A stretch of 64,000 bases of DNA, from assembly GCF_000340435.2 (NCBI RefSeq), contig NZ_CP011883.2, forward strand, positions 248,001 to 312,000. The letters run 5' to 3'. This document shows, piece by piece, positions 43,001 to 51,332 of the stretch (positions are counted from its first letter, which is position 1; every line of letters starts with the position of its first letter). The stretch is from Mycobacterium haemophilum DSM 44634 (GTDB taxonomy: Bacteria; Actinomycetota; Actinomycetes; Mycobacteriales; Mycobacteriaceae). The notes beneath the pieces were generated by a model, which saw nothing but the letters and a program-made list of their open reading frames with translations, was not told where the DNA came from and ran no database searches. The position numbers and the translations under genes are program-made.

Positions 43001-43121
43001 AACCCCACGGCACGGCCAGGTGGTGGCAACCGTCGGCAACACCGTGTACTGCATCGATGGCGCCAACCGGACCTCGCGTCAGGGCGCTATCGCGACTATC
43101 GAGGCGTTGGACTTCAGCTGA
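40077..43121 (+). CDS. PknK-like Ser/Thr protein kinase with extracellular Kelch propellers
   Basis: 1014 residues from ATG 40077. Kinase domain at about 25-285: GGAGVIY loop, Lys55 in VAVKVL, His147-Arg-Asp149 in HRDIKPANIL, Asp167 in SDFGIA; its leading sequence AAGFENARQVARGG is that of PknK. A Pro/Ser-rich juxtamembrane region is followed by one transmembrane helix (about 399-422). The outer part (about 440-1014) has twelve Kelch repeats ending in VxGG-like strands (IFGG, VLGG, VVGG, AVGG, AVGG, AIGG; then IMGG, IIGG, VVGG, TIGG, VVGG, CIDG), i.e. two similar halves of six. PknK itself has a cytoplasmic ATPase region instead. The ligand sensed by the propellers is unknown. Confidence 0.93.
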   Translation: MAEGSTADSLASVPSGIAAELAAAGFENARQVARGGAGVIYRCYETALGRNVAVKVLPSHFDDDGRERFLREGYAMGGLSGHPNIVNILRVGVSPSGRPYIVMPYHAADSLAVRLRREGPVAWPEALRIGVKLCGALETAHQAGTLHRDIKPANILINDYGEPQLSDFGIAHIEGGYETATGYFSGTIDYTAPEVLTGTPATVASDVYSLGATIYALIAGNAAHERNTGEELLAQYMRISTTRVPDLRPGGIPDPVCSAIEKAMSVDPAERPASAAEFGRELQAAQRRNGLKPDSMAITSAGIDADRTISVPADVSLPPCAPISAPGRKTHPPAATAAFHGPTAQFSEPRLAHSLGAAMGPLGEPGQPTSQIPALPPSSTSIRARAMAWLSAPGKKQNRIASVAAAAVVALTLVVGGVYYALPHRNDIHPSGASQPGTQWKPITSARVARDEVAATEADGIIWIFGGIRSDGAVTGQQEGYDADIKSWTDDDDLPVPVQNAMAVTWQGTPVVLGGWRTANEKRYATDQVWRVINSHWVQLPHMLQPRAAAAAAVVGDRIVVVGGVDASGALLNTTEIFDGTSWTLGAPIPTPRQTLAAASDGKLLYAVGGSNGNTDLTTVEAYDPAGKTWTTLPALPEPRNDVGVAIADGRLVAVGGVSSGQVLKSVSAFDLMAKTWAGLPDMQTARHGMAVAAVEKSVYAIGGSTNAGDSQLTSAAEELTLPPRRVQPASQWRTLPDAPHARLEMAWAVHDDKIWIMGGLQGGAALTTVERYDPQTRTWRAGPSLPIALHHATAVTYHGEVVIIGGATGNTDDASNKVFVLRGGGWVELPTLRHARWAAAAAVVGDELVVVGGQNANQLVPQTEVFDGSSWKDAANMPTPREHLAAVSDGSYVYTIGGRFLSADRASAAFERFDPKSGAWIKLLSMPTSDESFGAAFLDGRIVVVGGEEPTQVLGVAEMYDIADGKWSTLPPMPTPRHGQVVATVGNTVYCIDGANRTSRQGAIATIEALDFS

Positions 43122-44580
43122 CCGTGTAGCCCATCGGCATCAGCACGCTCTTTTGTTGAGTGAAGTGCTCGACCCCTTCGGGCCCGTTCTCCCGCCCGAT
43201 ACCGGAGTTCTTGTAGCCGCCGAATGGACAGCCGGGATCGAAGGCATACCAATTGATTCCGTACGTCCCGGTGCGGATCTGCTCCGAGATCTTGATGCCC
43301 TTCGGCACGTTGGTAGTCCACACGCTGCCGGCCAGCCCATACACCGAGTCATTGGCGATCGCGATCGCTTCCTCCTCGGTGTCATAACCGATGATGCTTA
43401 GCACCGGCCCAAAGATCTCCTCCTGGGCGATCGTCATCTTGTTGTCGACGTCGGCGAATACCGTGGGCTGCACAAAAAATCCGTTGTCGAGGCCCTCGGG
43501 ACGGCCACCACCGCACACCAGCCGAGCGCCCTCCGCGATGCCCTTGGCGATATAGCCCTCGACCCGGGTCCGCTGCTTCTCCGAGATCAGTGGCCCGACT
43601 TGGACGGCCGGGTCAGACGGCAGCCCGACCGGCAGCGCTTGCACGAAAGTGCTTACTGCGTCCACGATTTCGTCGTACCGAGAGCGCGGAGCCAAGATGC
43701 GGGTCTGATTCACGCAGCCCTGCCCCGCGTTCATCACCCCGGAGAACACCAACATGGGAATCGCGGCGGCCAGGTCGACATCCTCGAGGATGATGGCCGC
43801 CGACTTACCGCCGAGCTCCAAGGTGCACGGCTTGAGCAGTTCGGCGGCCCGCTTACCGACCTCTTTACCGACGGCGGAACTGCCGGTGAAGGTAAACATG
43901 TCGATGTCCGGGTTCGACGTCAGGGCTTGTCCGGTCTCGACGCCGCCCGGCACCACCGAGAGCACACCCTCCGGTAGGCCCGCCTCGGCGAGGACCTCGG
44001 CCAAAGCGTTTGCGGTCAATGGGGTTTCGGCAGCCGGCTTGAGTACCACGGTGCAGCCGGCCAGCAGCGCCGGGCCCAGCTTGTTCACCGCCAGGAACAG
44101 CGGCACGTTCCATGCGACGATAGCGCCGACCACTCCGACCGGTTCCCGGCTGACGATGGTCTGCCCGTATGAGCCGGTGCGGGTCTCGGTCCACGTGATT
44201 TTGTCCGCAGCACCGGCGAAGAAGCTCATCGCTCCCATCGAGCCCATCCAATGCATCGTCTCGATGATGGTGGGTGGCTGACCGGTCTCAGCGGCCAGCA
44301 GCGTGGTGAACAGGTTCTTGCGATCCCCCATTAACTTGACCGCCGCGGCGATCACGGCCGCGCGCTGCGCCGGCGGCGTCGACGGCCAGGGACCGTGGTC
44401 GAACGCTGCGCGGGCCGCCGCGACCGCGGCGTCAACATCGGCGGCAGCCGCCATCGGCACCTTGCCGACATACTCACCGGTGGCCGGGCAGTGCACCTTG
44501 ATGACTTGGGAGGTCGACGGTCGCGTCCAGTTGCCGCCGATAAAGAGTTTGTCGTACTCCGTCTTCTGGCTGTCGGTCAT
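43114..44580 (-). CDS. NAD(P)-dependent aldehyde dehydrogenase (Rv0223c)
   Basis: 488 residues from ATG 44580 (487 in M. tuberculosis). Catalytic glutamate in LELGGKSAAI and nucleophile Cys in NAGQGCVNQTRI; cofactor-binding FTGSSAVGKEVGK region present. C-terminal FGGYKNSGIGRENGPEG is typical of the ALDH superfamily. Substrate not known. Overlaps the 3' end of the kinase gene by eight bases, tail to tail. Confidence 0.94.
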   Translation of the reverse strand: MTDSQKTEYDKLFIGGNWTRPSTSQVIKVHCPATGEYVGKVPMAAAADVDAAVAAARAAFDHGPWPSTPPAQRAAVIAAAVKLMGDRKNLFTTLLAAETGQPPTIIETMHWMGSMGAMSFFAGAADKITWTETRTGSYGQTIVSREPVGVVGAIVAWNVPLFLAVNKLGPALLAGCTVVLKPAAETPLTANALAEVLAEAGLPEGVLSVVPGGVETGQALTSNPDIDMFTFTGSSAVGKEVGKRAAELLKPCTLELGGKSAAIILEDVDLAAAIPMLVFSGVMNAGQGCVNQTRILAPRSRYDEIVDAVSTFVQALPVGLPSDPAVQVGPLISEKQRTRVEGYIAKGIAEGARLVCGGGRPEGLDNGFFVQPTVFADVDNKMTIAQEEIFGPVLSIIGYDTEEEAIAIANDSVYGLAGSVWTTNVPKGIKISEQIRTGTYGINWYAFDPGCPFGGYKNSGIGRENGPEGVEHFTQQKSVLMPMGYTVS

Positions 44581-44644
44581 GGCGCCAACCCTACCCAAGC
44601 CCACGCGCAACGAGAACATGTTCCAGTCGACGGATGTCCTCGGC

Positions 44645-45424
44645 CTATCGCGGTCGGAGCACCAGCACGAGATTGCTCACCAAGAACTCGCGCAGCACCG
44701 GCACCGATGTCAGCCACCACGCCCATCGTGGGTGGTAGCGAGGAAATGCGGCAACCGCGACACCAGTGCTCGTGGCCCAATTCAGGCCGTCGGCCGCAGA
44801 CACCGCAAACAACGACGACCCGTAGTCGTTCTTTGCCCGATGACCGTGTTTGCGAACATACCGCGCGGCGGCGCGGGCACCGCCCAGGTAGTGCGTCAGG
44901 CCCATCTCGTGCCCGCCAAACGGGCCCAGCCAGACGGTGTAGGACAGCACGACTAGACCGCCCGGCTTGGTCACCCGCAGCATTTCGCGGCCGAGCTGCC
45001 AGGGCCGGGGTACATGTTCGGCGACATTAGAGGACAAGCAGATATCGACAGCGTCATCGGCGAAGGGCAACGCCATACCCGAAGCCCGGACAAACGCGCC
45101 CGCCTTCGGCGCGAAAGCCGGTCCCGCCGCGTGCATCTCGCTCGGGTCCGGTTCGACACCGACGTATCGGACGCCGGCGTCGGCAAACGCTGCCGCGAAA
45201 TATCCAGGCCCGCCGCCGACGTCGAGCAATGTACGGCCAACCGGGGGAGCACCGTGGGTGGCCAGCCAAAGATCACCGACCATCGCGGCGGTATCGGCTG
45301 CCAGTACCCGGTAGAAGCGGGCCGGATCCGGCTGCTCGTAGCGAAATTCTGACAGCAGCCGCAGCGAACGGGTCAGTGTCGCCCGCTGCGCGAACACATC
45401 AGTGACATGAGGGGTGATGGCCAC
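44645..45424 (-). CDS. SAM-dependent methyltransferase (Rv0224c)
   Basis: 259 residues from GTG 45424. Class I methyltransferase: motif I LLDVGGGPGYFAAAF, acidic loop VGVEPDPSEM, motif IV SSNVAEHVPRPWQLG and the conserved stretch GHEMGLTHYLGGARAAARY. It forms one strand unit with the aldehyde dehydrogenase. Conserved across mycobacteria beside the Rv0225-Rv0228 envelope genes, so a substrate in cell-wall glycolipid or glycan assembly is possible, but not shown. Confidence 0.9.
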   Translation of the reverse strand: MAITPHVTDVFAQRATLTRSLRLLSEFRYEQPDPARFYRVLAADTAAMVGDLWLATHGAPPVGRTLLDVGGGPGYFAAAFADAGVRYVGVEPDPSEMHAAGPAFAPKAGAFVRASGMALPFADDAVDICLSSNVAEHVPRPWQLGREMLRVTKPGGLVVLSYTVWLGPFGGHEMGLTHYLGGARAAARYVRKHGHRAKNDYGSSLFAVSAADGLNWATSTGVAVAAFPRYHPRWAWWLTSVPVLREFLVSNLVLVLRPR

Positions 45425-45509
45425 CGGCCACACCCTACGGTTGGCGTCCACCTGCTCAACGTGAGCGTGACGCTGGGCTGCCCGCCCGCGGCCGCTAGGC
45501 TAGCGGTCG

Positions 45510-46709
45510 ATGTCTGCCGCGCAACGTGAGCTGGGTTCGGTATTGCTGCTGTGCTGGCGCGACATTGGTCACCCACAGGGGGGCGGTAGCGAAACCTACT
45601 TGCAGCGCATCGGTGCACAGCTGGCCGCATCGGGTATCTCCGTCACGCTACGCACCGCACGTTACCCGGGTGCGCCGCGACGTGACGTGGTCGACGGTGT
45701 GCGGATTAGCCGCGCCGGTGGGCGTTACTCGGTGTACCTGTGGGCATTGCTGGCGATGGTCCGGAACGAATTGGGAGCCCGGTTCGGCCGTGGACCGCTG
45801 CGGCGGGTGCGCCCCGATGTGGTCGTCGATACCCAAAACGGCTGGCCGTTCCTGGCCCGGTTGGTGTATGGCCGGCGGGTGGTGGTGCTGGTGCACCATT
45901 GCCACCGTGAGCAGTGGCCGGTGGCTGGGCCGGTGCTCGGTCGGCTCGGCTGGTATGTCGAGTCAACGTTGTCGCCGCGGCTGCATCGGCGCAATCAATA
46001 CCTGACGGTGTCGCTGCCGTCGGCCCGCGACCTGGTTGCTCTCGGCGTGGATAACGAGCGGATCGCGGTGGTGCGCAACGGTCTCGACGAGGCGCCGGCG
46101 CAATCGTTGTCCGGCCCACGCGGGGCCGCACCGCGAGTGGTTGTGTTGTCGCGGCTGGTGCCGCACAAGCAGATTGAAGATGCGTTGGAGGCAGTCGCGG
46201 AGCTGCGGCGACGGCGCTTGGTGATGCCGGGTCTGCGTCTTGACATCGTTGGCGGCGGGTGGTGGCGGCAGCGACTCGTCGACCATGCGCGCCGACTTGG
46301 AATTTCCGACGCGGTGACCTTCCACGGCCATGTCGATGACGTGACTAAGCACCATGTGTTGCAAAGCTCTTGGGTGCACCTACTGCCTTCGCGGAAGGAG
46401 GGATGGGGTCTGGCGGTGGTGGAGGCGGCCCAGCACAACGTGCCCACCATCGGCTATCGATCCTCCGGGGGGTTGACCGATTCGATCATCGACGGGGTGA
46501 CCGGGATATTGGTGGACAACCGCGCTGATCTGGTGGATCGGCTCGAAGAACTACTGACTGATCCCGTGTTGCGTGATCAACTTGGCGCCAAGGCGCAAGC
46601 GCGCAGCATCGAGTTTTCCTGGCGGCAAAGCGCTGACGCAATGCGCACGGTGCTGCAAGCGGTGCACGCCGGCGACTACGTCAACGGCGTGGTCTCAGTC
46701 GGCGTGTGA
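45510..46709 (+). CDS. GT4-type glycosyltransferase (Rv0225)
   Basis: 399 residues, GT-B fold. N-terminal HPQGGGSETYLQRIG loop, donor-binding half with VVLSRLVPHKQIEDAL and the E-x7-E motif in EGWGLAVVEAAQHN, followed by the ribose-binding SSGGLTDSI. No transmembrane segment, so it acts at the cytoplasmic face with a nucleotide-activated sugar. Divergent from the methyltransferase and convergent with the Rv0226c-like membrane protein. Acceptor unknown. Confidence 0.92.
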   Translation: MSAAQRELGSVLLLCWRDIGHPQGGGSETYLQRIGAQLAASGISVTLRTARYPGAPRRDVVDGVRISRAGGRYSVYLWALLAMVRNELGARFGRGPLRRVRPDVVVDTQNGWPFLARLVYGRRVVVLVHHCHREQWPVAGPVLGRLGWYVESTLSPRLHRRNQYLTVSLPSARDLVALGVDNERIAVVRNGLDEAPAQSLSGPRGAAPRVVVLSRLVPHKQIEDALEAVAELRRRRLVMPGLRLDIVGGGWWRQRLVDHARRLGISDAVTFHGHVDDVTKHHVLQSSWVHLLPSRKEGWGLAVVEAAQHNVPTIGYRSSGGLTDSIIDGVTGILVDNRADLVDRLEELLTDPVLRDQLGAKAQARSIEFSWRQSADAMRTVLQAVHAGDYVNGVVSVGV

Positions 46710-46724
46710 CGCGTATCGCGAGAC

Positions 46725-48548
46725 TTAATCCTCGGCGATGTCCTTCGGCGTGTCCTGTACGTGGTTTAAGTGTCGAGGCGCAACCCAGCGGCCCCGGCAT
46801 CCGGTGAGCAGCGTTCCGACCGCGCCCACGATCAGCATGGCCAGCCACGCCAGATGCGCGGCAATCAGTAATGCTCGGCGACTGGCGGCAGGTGCCCCCG
46901 CGCTGTGCCCGCCAATCCGATAAAGAGCGATCGCATCGTCACGGTAGATTGGCGTCAGCGCGGCCAGGGTGCGCGCGGACGCACCCCGGTCACCGGCGGT
47001 GTCCGATTCGACAACCAGCCATGCCACGCCAGCCGCAGCTAACGCGGAAGGATCCGCCCCGGCCAGCAGCAAGTCCTGTACCGCTCGAGCATGATGGCCC
47101 TCGCCAGCAACCATCACTCCAGAAATGACCAGATCACCGGTGGTCAGCACGTCGGCGCGGACCCATCGGGGCAACGGATCAAGCACCGGTGCGGCCCCGG
47201 ACCACGAGAAGCGCCGCATGGTGCCGGCGGGCAGTACCGCTACCCACCCTGGGCCGCCTCGGTCATTGATCGTCGCCGCCACGGCCGCCCACCCGGACGG
47301 GTAATGCACCGGTGCAACCTTGCCCCACACGCCCCAGGCCAGGTCCGGCAGCGCCAGCATCAGCGCGAGGCAGCACGCTAACGCCGTCACCGCCGAACCT
47401 CGCGGTCTTGAAGGTCCGAGCCAACGTCGCAGCGTCACCACTGCGCCGGCCCCCGCAAGTGCGTATCCTGGCACCGCTAACGCCATCCACTTCTGCCCGT
47501 CGCGCAGCACTCCGAGGCCGGGCACAGCATCGACTACCGCTGCCAGCACGTCGAGGCCCGGACCGGTTGCCAAAGCGGCCGGTGCTAACACCGACACCGC
47601 CGCCAGCCCCAGCAGCGGCACCACTGCTGGACGTCGCGCCGCCACCGGGAGTCCCGCCACCACCACACCGAGGAGCACCGCGGCCGACAATAACGCGAAA
47701 AGTGTGGTCCGTGAGGTGGGTACCGCCTCGGCATTCCAGATGCCGCCGAGGCTGGCCAGGCTGGCCAGTGTGCCCAGACCGGGCTCGGCGCGAGGCGCAA
47801 ACACCGTGACACCGAGCGCGTTCGTTGCGGTATGGGCGGTCAACGACGTGCCCACCGCCGCAGCTGTCAGCCAGGGCAGCGCCGCCCCTAGCGCACTGCC
47901 CAATGTCGCTGCGGCGCACAGCCAACGCGGCCGGCCCCCAGGGCCCTCGACCGGGGCAGCCACGCAGACCAGCGCCACTGTCGCGGCGAGTAGCAATCCG
48001 GTCGGAGTCAGCCCGGCCAGCGCGATCCAACAAGCCAGCGCGAAAAAACCCAGCGAACCCGGCCGGCTCGCACCAGCGGCTGACCGCAGTGTCAGCATTG
48101 CCTCGGCAACCCATGGCAGGCACCCGTAGCCGACCAGCAGGCTCCAATGGCCCTGTAGCAGCCGCTCCGCTACATAGGGATTCCAGGCCGCCAGCGTGAT
48201 CGCGACGAACTGGCCACCCGCACCCGCCGAGGGCAGCGCCGTCGCGACCAGTCGAGCCGCACCCCATCCCGCCAGCCATAACCCCAAGATGAGCGACGCC
48301 TTCACCACGACCCCGCCGTCGACCAGATGCGAGGCCAGCGCCACCGCGAAATCTTGCGGCGTCGCCCGCGGCGCGGACGTCAATCCCAGGGCGGTGTCGG
48401 ACAGATATGACCGGGGCGTGGACACCGCGTCGCGCAGCAGCAGGTAGCCGGGCCGCATCAGCGGGCCAACCACCACCAGCGCCAGAACCAACGCGTAGCT
48501 GGGCCGAGACCAGTGCATGGACTGGCGGCGCACTTCACTCACATCCAC
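46725..48548 (-). CDS. Large polytopic membrane protein (Rv0226c)
   Basis: 607 residues (576 in M. tuberculosis), with about 12 hydrophobic helices, and an extracytoplasmic region near residues 440-545 (VAVLPAGTMRRFSWSG, WLVVESDTAGDRG). Topology resembles GT-C family glycosyltransferases that use polyprenyl-phosphate sugars, and the Asp/Glu pair needed near the first loop could be in YLSDTALG, but this is weak. GTG start at 48548; an ATG ten residues later is possible. In the conserved Rv0224c-Rv0228 envelope cluster. Confidence 0.88.
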   Translation of the reverse strand: MDVSEVRRQSMHWSRPSYALVLALVVVGPLMRPGYLLLRDAVSTPRSYLSDTALGLTSAPRATPQDFAVALASHLVDGGVVVKASLILGLWLAGWGAARLVATALPSAGAGGQFVAITLAAWNPYVAERLLQGHWSLLVGYGCLPWVAEAMLTLRSAAGASRPGSLGFFALACWIALAGLTPTGLLLAATVALVCVAAPVEGPGGRPRWLCAAATLGSALGAALPWLTAAAVGTSLTAHTATNALGVTVFAPRAEPGLGTLASLASLGGIWNAEAVPTSRTTLFALLSAAVLLGVVVAGLPVAARRPAVVPLLGLAAVSVLAPAALATGPGLDVLAAVVDAVPGLGVLRDGQKWMALAVPGYALAGAGAVVTLRRWLGPSRPRGSAVTALACCLALMLALPDLAWGVWGKVAPVHYPSGWAAVAATINDRGGPGWVAVLPAGTMRRFSWSGAAPVLDPLPRWVRADVLTTGDLVISGVMVAGEGHHARAVQDLLLAGADPSALAAAGVAWLVVESDTAGDRGASARTLAALTPIYRDDAIALYRIGGHSAGAPAASRRALLIAAHLAWLAMLIVGAVGTLLTGCRGRWVAPRHLNHVQDTPKDIAED

Positions 48549-48583
48549 GGCCCAGCCGCCGAGCTTTGTTCTGATTGCTCGGC

Positions 48584-48605
48584 TCTCCCCCGCAAGCGGG
48601 AGGTA
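48584..48605. repeat. MIRU-like GC hairpin (CTCCCCCGCAAGCGGGAGG)
   Basis: A hairpin with CCCGC-AA-GCGGG at its tip stands in the 96-base gap between the Rv0226c-like and Rv0227c-like genes. Sequences of the form GCTTGCGGGGGAG are part of mycobacterial interspersed repetitive units. Only a single copy is visible here. Confidence 0.45.
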
Positions 48606-48644
48606 CCCCCATTTCGGGCCATTCTGGCCCGCATCGTCGCCGAG

Positions 48645-49928
48645 CTATGCCCGTTCGGGGGGGCCGAGGTCGGCTGGCCCCGAATCGGGCGGGAGGGGCT
48701 CACTCGAACCTAGCTGGGGCGGACCGGCGCTGGGTGCACCCGAATCGCGCAGGTCAGGGCGTTGAGTGGGCAGTTTCTCGGTCTCGGCTTCAGCCCCAGG
48801 CACTGGTTCCTCGGCGCGGCCGCGGCCGAAGGAGTCGCGGTCCGCTCGGTCCAGACCGGGTTCGGTCAGCGCGCTCTCGGTCCGCAGGCTGAACGAGGCG
48901 AGCAATCCACCACCGACCAGCGCGATCAAGCCGACCGCGGTGAACGTGATCGGCAACACCCGCGACCATAGCGCCAGCCGGTCACGTTCGTCGCGGGCCG
49001 AGTTGACCTGAGATTCGATGGTCTCTTCGGTGGAAGTGACCTTGTAATCGGCCAGCGTCACCTCAGGCTTGAGCGCATCGCGGGCAAAGTAGTGGTTGGC
49101 GTGCTCGGTTTCCTTGACGATGGTGCCCGACACCGGATCCACCCAGAAGGTGCGCTGCGCAGCGTAGTAGCGGGTCATGGTGATCTGCTCCGCGGGGTCG
49201 CCGGGCAAACCCCACATCGCCGCGGTGGTGGTCACTTTGCCGTCCTCATCGCCGGCGTACAGCGACGGGTAGGTTACTGGAGCCACCAGCTTGCCATCGG
49301 CGTTGTAGCCGACGTTTTGCGTGAAGCGGTAGGTGGTTAGACCGTTGACGTCTTCTTGACTTTGGTAGTTGACGTCAAACGCCTTCTGCGCGATCGGATC
49401 GAAGTACGGGTACGTCTTTTTCTCGGTGTGGAAGGGGAACCGGTAGGACAACCCGTCGTGTCGCAGCGGGATGGCGGTCGGCGGGTTCTGGTCAGCGAAT
49501 CCGCGCGGCTTCTGGACGGAGCCGCCGGTGTGCGTGTCGTCCGAAACGGCCATCGCCGTTTTGCGGTTGAGCGTGACCGTGTCGACGATGGCCAGCAGTA
49601 GCCCAGTGTCTTTTTGCTTATCGGTGCGCCGGACCGAGGCGCCGACCTGAAACGTGACCACGTCAGCGTTGGCCGGCGCCTCGACGGTGATCTGCTGTTG
49701 GGACACTAGCGGCACATTCTGGTTGACGATGATGTGCTCGCCGGACAACGAGCTCGAGTCGAGCGCGGTTCCGCTGCCGTCGCTAACCAATGTGGCGTCG
49801 ATATCGAGCGGGATCTTGGTGATCCTGCTGCTGGTATACGTCGATAGCAGCAATGCGGCAATCAAAAGGGCAGCGCCGAGTCCGACGATCCCGCATGCGG
49901 CGAACCGCAACATGACTGCTCGGTTCAC
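48645..49928 (-). CDS. DUF3068/PorA-like membrane-anchored protein (Rv0227c, LmcA family)
   Basis: 427 residues from GTG 49928, preceded by AAGGAGG. N-terminal transmembrane helix (LRFAACGIVGLGAALLIAAL), a large extracytoplasmic beta-rich domain (about 35-330), a second helix near the C-terminus (LWSRVLPITFTAVGLIALVGGGL) and a disordered Pro/Asp-rich cytoplasmic tail of about 75 residues. Homologues in Corynebacterium and M. smegmatis are needed for lipomannan maturation and lipoarabinomannan synthesis. Divergent from tmaT. Confidence 0.9.
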   Translation of the reverse strand: MNRAVMLRFAACGIVGLGAALLIAALLLSTYTSSRITKIPLDIDATLVSDGSGTALDSSSLSGEHIIVNQNVPLVSQQQITVEAPANADVVTFQVGASVRRTDKQKDTGLLLAIVDTVTLNRKTAMAVSDDTHTGGSVQKPRGFADQNPPTAIPLRHDGLSYRFPFHTEKKTYPYFDPIAQKAFDVNYQSQEDVNGLTTYRFTQNVGYNADGKLVAPVTYPSLYAGDEDGKVTTTAAMWGLPGDPAEQITMTRYYAAQRTFWVDPVSGTIVKETEHANHYFARDALKPEVTLADYKVTSTEETIESQVNSARDERDRLALWSRVLPITFTAVGLIALVGGGLLASFSLRTESALTEPGLDRADRDSFGRGRAEEPVPGAEAETEKLPTQRPDLRDSGAPSAGPPQLGSSEPLPPDSGPADLGPPERA

Positions 49929-50133
49929 GTTGCTGTGATCCTCCTTCTGGCCCCTGGACTCGTCGGTCGCGACCCGCTCCGACCTGACCAAGCAGCGAGG
50001 CAAAACCCGTTTGACCCTAACAGCAGAAGGTACGGTCTTTGCGTACGAACCTATCGGCGGTTACCCGGGCAATACGGGGCCATCGGGGTGTATCCGATTC
50101 GTCGGCAACGCACACCTTAGGCAAACTGTGATC

Positions 50134-51309
50134 GTGACCGACGGCCAGCAGGTGGGTGGGATCCGCAGCTTTCTGCCCGCTGTGGAGGGCATGCGTGCGT
50201 GCGCGGCCATCGGCGTGGTCGTTACCCATGTCGCTTTTCAGACGGGGCACTCCAGCGGTATTACGGGCCGACTCTTCGGCCGCTTCGACCTCGCTGTGGC
50301 GGTGTTCTTTGCGCTGTCGGGATTCCTGTTGTGGCGCGGACATGCAGCGGCGGCTAGGGAACCCGGGGCCAAGGAGCAGTGGCCACGCACCGGCCACTAC
50401 CTGCGATCGCGGGTGGTACGCATCATGCCGGCCTATCTGGTGGCGGTCGTCGTGATCCTGTCCCTGCTGCCCGATGCCGATCACGCCAGCCTGACCGTAT
50501 GGTTGGCAAATCTGACGCTCACCCAGATCTACGTTCCGCTCACCTTGACCGGCGGCCTAACCCAGATGTGGAGCCTGTCCGTCGAGGCCAGCTTCTACCT
50601 GGCGTTGCCCATCCTGGCGTTGTTGGCCCGCCATATCTCGGTCCGTGCCCGGGTGCCGGTGATCGCCGCCGTGGCGGCGATCAGTTGGGCTTGGGGCTGG
50701 GTGCCGGTGCACACCGGATCGGGCGTCAATCCGCTGACCTGGCCGCCGGCATTTTTCTCCTGGTTTGCGGCGGGCATGTTGCTGGCGGAGTGGGCGTCTA
50801 GCCGCATCGGGTTGCCGCACCGGTTGGCGCGCCGCCGCGTGGCGATGGCCGCCGTGACCCTGTTGGCCTACCTGGTGGCGGCTTCCCCGCTAGCTGGTCC
50901 GGAGGGGCTGGTTCCGGGCACTGCCATGCAATTCGCGGTGAAGACGGTGATGGGCTCCCTGGTGGCGTTCGCGTTGGTGGCGCCGTTGGTCCTGGACCGG
51001 CCCGAGACGCCGCACCGCGTACTGGGCAGCACCGGCATGGTGACGTTGGGCCGCTGGTCCTACGGTCTGTTCGTGTGGCACCTGGCCGCGCTGGCCATGG
51101 TGTTCCCGGTGCTCGGAACATTCCCGTTCACCGGCCGGATGCCTATGGTGTTGGTGCTCACGCTGATCTTCGGTTTCGCGATCGCCGCCGTCAGCTACGC
51201 GCTGGTCGAGTCGCCCTGCCGGGAGGCGCTGCGCCGCTGGGAGCGCCGGCACAAGCCGGCCGACGCATCCCAGCTCATAGCGGCCGAGGCGGACGCAATC
51301 GCGCCATGA
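50134..51309 (+). CDS. tmaT: Membrane acyltransferase 3, trehalose mycolate acetyltransferase TmaT
   Basis: 391 residues from GTG 50134 (VTDGQQVGGIRSFLPAVEG, conserved start); a GTG six bases earlier and an ATG at 50011 are also in frame. About ten transmembrane helices; the catalytic His is in VVVTHVAFQTGHSS and the family motif WSLSVEASFYLALP is intact. Corresponds to Rv0228. The corynebacterial homologue acetylates trehalose monocorynomycolate before MmpL-mediated export, which would connect this gene to mmpL3 in the same window. Confidence 0.9.
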   Translation: MTDGQQVGGIRSFLPAVEGMRACAAIGVVVTHVAFQTGHSSGITGRLFGRFDLAVAVFFALSGFLLWRGHAAAAREPGAKEQWPRTGHYLRSRVVRIMPAYLVAVVVILSLLPDADHASLTVWLANLTLTQIYVPLTLTGGLTQMWSLSVEASFYLALPILALLARHISVRARVPVIAAVAAISWAWGWVPVHTGSGVNPLTWPPAFFSWFAAGMLLAEWASSRIGLPHRLARRRVAMAAVTLLAYLVAASPLAGPEGLVPGTAMQFAVKTVMGSLVAFALVAPLVLDRPETPHRVLGSTGMVTLGRWSYGLFVWHLAALAMVFPVLGTFPFTGRMPMVLVLTLIFGFAIAAVSYALVESPCREALRRWERRHKPADASQLIAAEADAIAP

Positions 51310-51332
51310 TCTCCGCGCAGCGCCGAACCGGC

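Noticed and set aside
48513..48765. Plus-strand frames over the C-terminal end of the Rv0227c-like gene
   Set aside because: Composition is that of the complementary Pro/Asp-rich tail and the MIRU-like hairpin; no evidence of coding.
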